Positions 57,944-64,000 of a DNA stretch of 64,000 nt are shown here, piece after piece; position 1 is the stretch's first letter, and every line of letters begins with the position of its first letter. The notes beneath the pieces are model-generated. The model was not told the origin of the DNA, searched no databases, and saw only the letters and a list, made by a program, of their open reading frames with translations. The position numbers and the translations under genes are program-made. This DNA comes from CAVTJX01 sp963735175 (GTDB lineage Bacteria; Electryoneota; RPQS01): assembly GCA_963735175.1 (NCBI GenBank), contig CAVTJX010000016.1, positions 496,001 to 560,000 on the forward strand. The letters run 5' to 3'.

Positions 57944-59668
57944 ATGAACACGCTTTACTACGGCGACAACCTCGACATCCTGCGGCGGTATGTGAAGGAC
58001 GAATCGGTGGATCTGGTGTACCTTGATCCGCCCTTCAAGAGCGACCAGAATTACAATGTGTTGTTCGCCGAGCAGGACGGGACGCGGGCGGCGGCGCAGA
58101 TTATGGCGTTTGAGGACACTTGGGATTGGGATGAGGCGGCGGCGCGAGCCTTTGAGGAAATCGTGACCGGCGGCGGCAAGGTGAGCGACGTGATGCGCGC
58201 CTTTGAAACGTTTTTGGGCCACAACACGATGCTCGCGTATCTGGCAATGATGGCCCCGCGCCTGATGGAACTGCGCCGCGTGCTCAAACCCACGGGTTCC
58301 ATTTATCTGCACTGCGACCCGACGGCGAGCCATTATCTGAAGCTACTGATGGATGCTGTATTTGGGAAGGATAGATTTCGTAATGAGGTTATCTGGAAAC
58401 GGACCAGCGCACACTCTGCCGCGAAGCGATGGGGAGATGTTCACGATAGCATTCTGTTCTATACGAAGGAAAGCTCCTATAATTGGAACGAGGTTCTTAC
58501 TCCCCATAGTAATGAGTATTCGGAGCGCTATCGAAATGAAACTCCGGATGGCCGACATTGGGCTGATGACAATTTGACGGCACCGGGAGTGCGACATGGA
58601 GATTCTGGCGCGGAATGGCGAGGTTTCAACCCAACGGTGAAGGGGCTTCATTGGAAAATTAATTCCAAAGCCGTGATTGGTATCGTGGGGGCTGAGCAAG
58701 CAAAGGGACTTAAAACAACCGAAAAACTTGATTTGCTTGATGAAAACGGATATATACACTGGCCGAGGAAGGGATTGGGTTTCCCGCGATTTAAAAGATT
58801 TCTAAGTGATGGTGCATCGATACAGGACACAATCACCGATATTCCGCCGATCAACTCCCAGGCTGCCGAGCGTCTCGGCTACCCCACGCAAAAACCAGAA
58901 GCACTATTGGAGCGGATTATTCAAGCGAGCAGTAATGAGGGGGATGTGGTGCTCGATCCCTTCTGCGGGTGCGGGACGGCGATTGCCGTGGCGCAGAAGC
59001 TCAACCGCAAGTGGATCGGGATTGACATTACGCATCTGGCGATGACTCTGATTAAGAAACGACTGTTCGATTCGTTTGGGATCACAAATTCTCCGGCGAA
59101 GAGTTCCACCCCCCCTAACCCCCCCGTCAACGGGGGGGGAAAGTACAGAGTGATCGGCGAACCGGTGGATCTGATGGGGGCGAAGAAGCTGGCCGAAGAG
59201 GACAAGTACCAGTTTCAGTGGTGGGCGTTGAGTCTGGTGAAGGCGCGGCCCGTGGAACAGAAGAAGGGCGCGGATCAGGGGATTGACGGACGGCGCTATT
59301 TTATTGAAGGCAAGAACCGCCGCAGTGAGCAGATTATTTTTTCGGTGAAGGGCGGGCACGTGAACAGCGCCCAGGTGCGCGATCTGCGGGGGGTGATCGA
59401 ACGGGAGAAGGCGGCGTTCGGCGTGTTCATTACACTGGAACCGGCCACGAAGGAGATGCGCAAGGAGGCTTCGAGCGCAGGTTTTTATGAATCGGAATTG
59501 CAGGGCACGAAGCATCCGCGCTTGCAGATCTTTACGATTGAAGAACTGCTGGAAGGCAAGCCGCTGGATTTGCCCGCGCTGGCCGCGATGCCCTACATGG
59601 ACGCCACGTTTAAGAAAGCGCCCAAGGCGAAAGCCAAGGGCGCGAAGAACGAGGCGCTGGATTTGTAA
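57944..59668 (+). CDS. DNA methyltransferase fused to a Mrr-like PD-(D/E)xK nuclease domain
   Basis: 574 aa, intact. N-terminal N6-adenine/N4-cytosine methyltransferase: catalytic motif IV DPPF at 28-31 and the SAM-binding motif DPFCGCGT at 338-345 (order IV then I, beta class). The central recognition region (about 135-310) is much richer in A+T than the flanks. The C-terminal ~175 residues resemble Mrr-type restriction domains: QFQWWALSLVKARPVEQKKG, GADQGIDG with Asp448, and FSVKGGHV with Lys469, the likely GxxGxDG...QxK metal/catalytic residues. A palindromic DNA repeat is translated as the interdomain linker (387-400). One protein could thus methylate and cleave (type IIG-like), or the domain may restrict foreign DNA. 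No separate S or R gene is present. Confidence 0.87.
   Translation: MNTLYYGDNLDILRRYVKDESVDLVYLDPPFKSDQNYNVLFAEQDGTRAAAQIMAFEDTWDWDEAAARAFEEIVTGGGKVSDVMRAFETFLGHNTMLAYLAMMAPRLMELRRVLKPTGSIYLHCDPTASHYLKLLMDAVFGKDRFRNEVIWKRTSAHSAAKRWGDVHDSILFYTKESSYNWNEVLTPHSNEYSERYRNETPDGRHWADDNLTAPGVRHGDSGAEWRGFNPTVKGLHWKINSKAVIGIVGAEQAKGLKTTEKLDLLDENGYIHWPRKGLGFPRFKRFLSDGASIQDTITDIPPINSQAAERLGYPTQKPEALLERIIQASSNEGDVVLDPFCGCGTAIAVAQKLNRKWIGIDITHLAMTLIKKRLFDSFGITNSPAKSSTPPNPPVNGGGKYRVIGEPVDLMGAKKLAEEDKYQFQWWALSLVKARPVEQKKGADQGIDGRRYFIEGKNRRSEQIIFSVKGGHVNSAQVRDLRGVIEREKAAFGVFITLEPATKEMRKEASSAGFYESELQGTKHPRLQIFTIEELLEGKPLDLPALAAMPYMDATFKKAPKAKAKGAKNEALDL
59108..59139. repeat. C7/G8 palindrome inside the methyltransferase gene
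   Basis: CCCCCCCG-TCAA-CGGGGGGGG preceded by CCCCCCCTAA. It is translated in frame as the linker SSTPPNPPVNGGGK (387-400) between methyltransferase and nuclease domains. Confidence 0.8.
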
Positions 59669-59737
59669 AGGGGGGGATTCCGGGCGGGCTGGTTAAGATT
59701 ATCCGGTCATAGCCCCGAAGCTAAGATCCTTCCCGAA

Positions 59738-59829
59738 GACGGTCAGGATGACGAGAAAGACAGACGGTCAGGATGACGAGCAAAGAGACCGTCGGGATGA
59801 CGAGCAAGACAGACGGTCAGAATAACGAG
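59738..59829. repeat. four-copy tandem repeat of ~25 bp
   Basis: Copies begin at 59738, 59763, 59787 and 59812 with consensus GACGGTCAGGATGACGAG followed by a 6-7-nt A-rich piece. No spacers, so not a CRISPR. The surrounding spacer 59669-60135 has no gene; the ~300 bp after the repeat contain a GGATTCCGGGC-type motif near 59957 and the probable left end of the IS element. Confidence 0.8.
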
Positions 59830-60113
59830 TATTTGGGTAAGGCTGGACGGAATGGTTTTGTGATTGTTTGAGCGCCGGAGCGCACTGCCGTGCGGCACTA
59901 CAGGCCGACGGTTGTTGGATTCGCATTTGACGGGCGATGCAATCGGCCCCTACCCACGCGGATTCCGGGCAGGGCGAAGACGACCTGCCTCGGCGGGAAG
60001 ATACACACGATGCAACGTGCAGAGAACCCGAGATCCTTCCATAAGAATGTCAGTTCCTATATTTCATTTGGTCGTGAGGGAGTGGGGTACTACCTTAAGT
60101 GAAACCCCCGTGA

Positions 60114-60132
60114 CTTACCCGGAAGGAGTAAG
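60114..60132 (+). promoter_or_regulatory. small hairpin around the transposase ribosome-binding site
   Basis: CTTAC and GTAAG (5 bp) enclose CCGGAAGGA, which contains the Shine-Dalgarno GGAAGGAG, four bases before ATG 60136. This could lower translation of read-through transcripts, a common insertion-sequence safeguard. Confidence 0.4.
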
Positions 60133-60135
60133 AAG

Positions 60136-61198
60136 ATGCTCAAGACCAAAGTGCTGGCACAGGAACGAACGATTGCGCTCGGGTTGGATGTGGATGCCCA
60201 GACCGTGGCCGTGGCCGCCCTCGACGTGAGCAACGGCGAGATCCTTCTGCAAGGCCGCCTCTCCCCTGCGGCCGAGGACTGGCAGACATTCCTCTTGCAT
60301 TTTCCCGGCTGCGCGCTGTGGGCCTGTTATGAAGCCGGCTACACCGGCTTTCACCTTTGCCGTCTGTTGCGGACGATGGGTGTCGACTGCCGCGTCGTCG
60401 CCCCCAGTCAGGTGCCCAAGAGTCCCAACGCGACGCAGCAGAAGACCGACCGCCGCGATGCCCTGACGCTCGCCCAGCTCTACTTCCATCCGCCGCGCAC
60501 CTTCGTGCGCATCCCCACGGAGCAGGAAGAACAGGACCGCCAACTGCTGCGCACGCGCGAGCAACTGCTCCGCGACCGCACCCGCACCCAGAACCGCATC
60601 AAGGCCTTTTTAGCGTTCCACCACTGCGCGGTTGTGCGGCCTCACCACTGGAGCCGGGCCGAGAAAGAAACCCTGCGGCAAGCGCTCCTGCCGGAGGTCT
60701 TGCGCACCTGTCTCGACATCCAACTGGAGACGCTGGAACGGCTGAACACCCAGATCCGCGCGCTCGACCGCGAGCTTGTGTGCCTCAGCCGGTGAGGATC
60801 GCTACCATGACCGCTGCGCCTTGTTGCGCACGATTCCCGGCGTGGGGCACCTCACGGCGATGGCTTTCCTGCTGGAGGTGTTCCGACCGGAGGAGTTCAA
60901 AACCGCCGAGGCCCTGGCCTGCCACGTGGGCCTCACCTGCTGCGAGTGGTCGAGCGGCAGCCGCCGGCGGCAAGGACATATCACCCACTGGGGCTCGCCC
61001 CTGTTGCGCCGCCTGCTCGTCGAAGCCGCCTGGAGTTGGGTGCGCAAGGATGAACAGGCGCAGCAGCAGTTCGACGCGATCAGCCAGCACGGCAAGCGTA
61101 AAAAGATCGCCATCGTGGGCATGGCGCGACGGCTCGCCGTCGCCTGCTGGGCAATGACGGTCAAAGGCGAGCCCTTCGCTTACCGCTTCGCCGCCTGA
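60136..61198 (+). CDS. IS110-family DEDD transposase (one +1 frame break)
   Basis: Recombinase of an IS110/IS1111-type insertion sequence. N-terminal RuvC-like domain with Asp18 (GLDVDAQTVAVA), Glu65 (ACYEAGYTG), and Asp104 and Asp107 (KTDRRDALTLA), the DEDD set. After a coiled coil the frame moves by one base near 60780 (ELV to CASAGEDRYHDRC). The C-terminal domain has TIPGVGHLTAMAFL, then SSGSRRRQGHITHWGSPLLRR with the conserved Ser region. About 353 aa joined. No terminal inverted repeats were found, as is usual in this family. The break is the same sign as all others, so it is more likely artefact than decay. Confidence 0.88.
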
Positions 61199-61504
61199 GG
61201 AAAAAGGGGAGGCCGGGGACCCCGATTGTCATCCCGTCGCGACGCCAAAAGGACGCCGGTTCAGTATCCAGGCCCCGGCCCCGTAGACGCAAAAGATCTT
61301 AAAGGTCGTTCTAACGAACCCCGAATAGCAGGATCGCTACGCGTACACCCCCTCTGTGCCCTTGACAATGAATATAGCAGGATGACAAGTTTTGGGGTGG
61401 ACATGGATGACGATGGGGGTCGTAGGCGTGATGAGTGGGGGGGGCATGTAAAAGGCGCGAGGAATCGCGCCTTGCTTGTGGATTGGGACCGTGGGGCAAT
61501 GCAA
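61199..61504. other. transposase 3' flank, no gene
   Basis: About 300 bp with a GGCCGGGGACCCCG-like inverted stretch near 61212-61226, the pair TAGCAGGATCGC/TAGCAGGATGAC (61327 and 61375), and a hairpin AAGGCGCG-AGGAAT-CGCGCCTT near 61452-61472. The right end of the IS should be here; its limit is not recognisable. Confidence 0.4.
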
Positions 61505-61531
61505 CGCGCGGGGTAAGGAAACCCCCGCGCG
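61505..61531. repeat. element-A palindromic repeat, reverse orientation
   Basis: CGCGCGGGG ... CCCCCGCGCG, loop TAAGGAAA, the reverse complement of TTTCCTTA. Fourth copy of element A. A separate palindrome GTGACTCT-CC-AGAGTCAC follows at 61551-61568. Confidence 0.7.
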
Positions 61532-61649
61532 GCGGTAGGAGTCCGCGGTGGTGACTCTCCAGAGTCACCCCTCTTAGCTCCAGAAACAGACGGGGGCCTC
61601 TGGAGAGACCCCACGGCGAGAGAAAAATCAAGACGACACCGCGTGCCGG

Positions 61650-63054
61650 TCATAGTTCGAATGTCTTGCCGCGCTCCGGGTACACGCACTCGAAAGAGTT
61701 CCAGCTTTGCAGCTCCTGCAGCAGCGGCAGCGACTGCGACTCTTCACCGTGGACGATGAAAATCTTTTTCAGACGCGGCGAATTTTTTACGATCTGCCGC
61801 GCGTAGGCGAGCAGATCGCTGCGGCCGGCATGACCCGAGAAGGTGTTGAGAATTTTCACCCGCGCGCGCAGTTGGTGCGGCTCGCCGAAAATGTTCACTT
61901 CTTTCTGCCGCTCGGCGATGCGGCGGCCCAGCGTGTGTTCCGCCTGAAACGAGACCACGAGAATCGTGTTCTTCGGGCTCTTCGATGTTGTTGCGCAGAT
62001 GATGCAGGATCCGTCCCGCTTCCATCATTCCCGAAGCGGCGATGATGATCATCGGCCGGTCGTTCACATTCAGCGCTTTGGACTCGTCCACCGAGGTCGT
62101 AAAATGCAAGCCGGGGAACTCGAACGGATTGACGCCGCGCTCGATCAGCGCTCGCGTTTCCTTGTCATAAACTTCCGAATGGCGCTTGAAAATCTCCGTG
62201 CACTTGATGGCCAGCGGGCTGTCCACGTACACCGGCATGTCCCGCGGCAGATCACCCGACGCGTGCAATCCCGCCAGCAGAAACAGCAGTTCCTGTGTGC
62301 GTTCCAGGGCAAAGGCCGGAATCAACACCTTGCCGCGTTTGTCGTACGTGGACCGGATCACTTCGAGGAGTTCGGGTCCACTCTCGGCGATGGGATCGTG
62401 GTCACGGTTGCCGTAGGTCGATTCCATCACCAGCACATCGAGGTCCGAAAGTTGCTCCGGATCTTTCAGTACGGGCAGGTTGAAACGGCCTAAATCGCCG
62501 GTAAAACCGACCTTACGAGTCATCCCCCGCTCTTTGAGGGTAAGCAGAATCTGCGCAGAGCCTAAAACGTGCCCGGCTTCCTGCAGGGTAACGGTAGTAC
62601 CGGGGGCGGCTTCAAAAGGCATGTGATACTCGTGGGGCCGGAACTGACTGAGCACCTGCTCGACTTCCTTCAGCCCATAGAGCACATTGAAAGCGGGCAG
62701 GCCCTTCTTGCGGTGCAGCTTGTTGACGAACTCGATGTCCTTCTGCTGCACAAAGGCCGAATCCTTGAGCATCGGGTCGCAAAGATCCGCCGTAATCTTG
62801 GTCGTGTGGACCGGTCCCTGAAACCCCAGCCCGGCCAGGCGCGGCAGACTACCGCAATGGTCCAGATGGGCGTGACTGAGGACCACCGCGTCCAAATCCG
62901 GGGCAGAATAGCCCGGATGGCGGTTTTTAACGTAGGCATCCTCGCGGCGTCCTTGAAACAGTCCGCAGTCGAGGAGGACTTGATGCCCCTGATTTTCGAT
63001 AAGATGTTGAGAACCTGTAACTTCGCGGGCTGCACCCCAAAAGGTGATGTTCAC
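61650..63054 (-). CDS. beta-CASP metallo-beta-lactamase RNA hydrolase (one +1 frame break)
   Basis: About 467 aa joined, cytoplasmic, RNase J/CPSF-73-like. MBL motif 2 is LSHAHLDHCG (His61, His63, Asp65, His66), with EAGHVLGSAQI (His) and FTGDLG (Asp) as motifs 3 and 4; motif A of beta-CASP is VMESTYGNRDHD, B VLIPAFALERTQELL, and C IIIAASGMMEAGRI. The frame moves by one base near 61960 (EEPEEH to TILVVSFQA), then NTFSGHAGRSDLLAYA, ending ERGKTFEL. It is the YSH1/Rnase J-like exonuclease group; RNA processing or decay is the expected role. Confidence 0.9.
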
Positions 63055-63131
63055 AGTCTAATCTCCAGGGGCTTGACTTTCTGATCTTTATTCGATATGA
63101 TAAGGATTGTTCGACCAAACGGAGTTAACCC

Positions 63132-63534
63132 ATGTCTCGCACTTTCGGTCTGTCGTTGCTGGTTCTGGGATTCACCCTGGTGGCGTTTGCGGGAGTAGAA
63201 CTCTACTCCTTCCGCGCGTTCCCGGTGGTGGATCATTGCCAGCTCGAGTGGACGACCGGTGTGGAGACGAATCTTCGCCTGTTTGTCGTGGAACGCTCTT
63301 CCGACGCCGCCACGTATTTCACCATCGGCCAGGTGGCCGCGCGCGGGCTCGTATTCGGAATACCAGTTCACCGATTCGAGTCCCCTCGACGCGGACATGG
63401 AGCGCATGTTTTATTACCGGCTGAAGATCGTCGACAACGACGGGACGGTGCGGTACAGCCCGGTCAGCGAAGTGCTGCTGTCGTTCTCGCCCGTGCAGCA
63501 CACGTGGGGATCGATCAAGGCCATGTTCCGCTGA
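63132..63534 (+). CDS. small secreted FN3-like protein (one +1 frame break)
   Basis: About 133 aa joined. Signal peptide MSRTFGLSLLVLGFTLVAFA. One beta-sandwich (VDHCQLEWTTGVETNLRLFV, ERSSDAATYFTIGQV, MERMFYYRLKIVDNDGTVRY) like the C-terminal modules of the two proteases, but here alone. Near 63352 one base is surplus (VAARG to SYSEYQFTDS). Ends SPVQHTWGSIKAMFR. Function unknown; perhaps an adhesion or stalk module. Confidence 0.65.
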
Positions 63535-63560
63535 TTGAACTCGCCAGCCTATAAGAAAGT

Positions 63561-63584
63561 GCCCCGGTCATGCCGGGGCTTTTC
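63561..63584. terminator. intrinsic terminator after the FN3-like gene
   Basis: GCCCCGG/CCGGGGC stem with loop TCATG, then TTTTCTTT, 26 bp after the stop and just before the convergent PAP2 gene. Confidence 0.85.
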
Positions 63585-63588
63585 TTTG

Positions 63589-64000
63589 TCAGTCGTCGCG
63601 GGGGAGCACGTATTCGCGCAGGAAGCGGGCGATCGTCAGGGCAACAATGAAGCCCAGCAGATAACCGCCGACAATATCCGAAGGCCAGTGATGCCCGAGA
63701 TAGACGCGGCTGAAACCGACAGAGAGCGCCGCGACGGTGAGGAGCGGAACGATCTGCGGAAAGAACGCTCCCCAGTAGACGGCCTGCCCGCTAACATTGG
63801 CGGCATGACTCGACGGAAAGCTGTAGGAGTTTTTGTAGGTGGTGAGGCCGAATTTGTCCGTCATCTGCCAGGTGCCGTCCTGATAGTAGTGCGTGGCCGG
63901 GACGACATTACAGGGACGCGGGCGGGCGAACGCGGGTTTTAAAACACTGGAGGAGAGCTGGTCGGTGGCCGCGATGACAAGAAAGCAACCGATGGCGATG
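63589..64000 (-). CDS. PAP2-family membrane phosphatase (cut by window edge)
   Basis: Lipid phosphatase (for example undecaprenyl-diphosphate or phosphatidic-acid phosphatase), with the C-terminal 136 residues visible. Motif 1 KPAFARPRP, motif 2 PSSHA (SYSFPSSHAANVSGQ) and motif 3 SRVYLGHHWPSDIVGG are all present, with hydrophobic helices between and after. The start lies beyond 64000. The ATG at 63864 is internal, because the PAP2 motif 1 lies upstream in the same frame. Confidence 0.9.
   Translation of the reverse strand, partial: IAIGCFLVIAATDQLSSSVLKPAFARPRPCNVVPATHYYQDGTWQMTDKFGLTTYKNSYSFPSSHAANVSGQAVYWGAFFPQIVPLLTVAALSVGFSRVYLGHHWPSDIVGGYLLGFIVALTIARFLREYVLPRDD

Noticed and set aside
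59738..59829. CRISPR array
   Set aside because: Contiguous degenerate repeats without unique spacers and no cas genes nearby.
60136..61198. Programmed frameshift in the transposase
   Set aside because: IS110 transposases are single-frame, there is no slippery sequence, and the +1 sign matches the many breaks elsewhere in the window.

Overview
The window is about 60% G+C, gene-dense, and comes from a diderm bacterium that makes lipopolysaccharide: it carries LpxH, two LptF/LptG-type permeases, TolC, outer-membrane-barrel-like and lipoprotein genes, and TonB C-terminal domains. Very large secreted proteases ending in fibronectin-III-like modules, a DUF5723/PorV-like barrel and a mannose-type PTS alongside HPr/EI recall uncultured lineages of the FCB superphylum (Zixibacteria, KSB1 or Electryoneota-like). 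That placement is inference from gene style only.

Layout. 1-2939 (-): tig-clpP-clpX. 2950-4402: tRNA-Leu and an MFS exporter. 4504-14059 (-): an almost gapless run that starts with a partner-switching module (STAS protein, GAF/SpoIIE-type phosphatase, RsbW-like kinase) and continues through coaD, a degenerate PdxJ-like gene, a GT39-like glycosyltransferase, an HD hydrolase, tryptophanase, an SDR, a HAD phosphatase and fbp. 14128-16368 (-): XRE regulator with a clear promoter/operator, and gamma-glutamyltranspeptidase. 16540-23599 (-): two giant secreted proteases (M14 and S8) that share accessory modules. 23846-27802 (+): TPR protein, CCA-adding enzyme, TolC. 28370-33045 (+): polyprenyl synthase, PTS IIC, IID, HPr and EI. 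33295-37980 (+): SIS isomerase, nucleotidyltransferase, metK and ahcY. 38070-42375 (+): lipoprotein, outer-membrane protein and a secreted protein. 42617-47140 (-): ZnuA-like protein, PEGA protein, small membrane protein, gltX, LptF/G. 47219-54209: VOC protein, two tRNA-Ser, second LptF/G, a small 60-aa ORF, coiled-coil protein, PBP1a, lpxH. 54364-57319 (+): membrane protein, TonB_C protein, ECF sigma, anti-sigma candidate, TonB_C lipoprotein. 57320-61649: accessory region with palindromic repeats, a methyltransferase-Mrr fusion, a 25-bp tandem repeat and an IS110-type transposase. 61650-64000: beta-CASP nuclease, small FN3-like protein, PAP2 phosphatase (cut by the edge).

The most striking global feature is that 16 genes contain at least 22 reading-frame breaks and every one has the same sign: one surplus base. 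Most affected genes are conserved housekeeping genes, so I annotate each as one gene running through its break(s). Insertion-biased sequencing error is the simplest explanation. The best biological leads are the MTase-nuclease fusion with a palindromic repeat translated as its interdomain linker and an A+T-rich recognition region, the IS110 element with noncoding flanks that could hold a bridge RNA, the PdxJ-like pseudoenzyme behind coaD, the dispersed palindromic repeats (including a REPIN-like pair), the 60-aa ORF with a repeated LQDGW motif, and the ECF/TonB_C locus.
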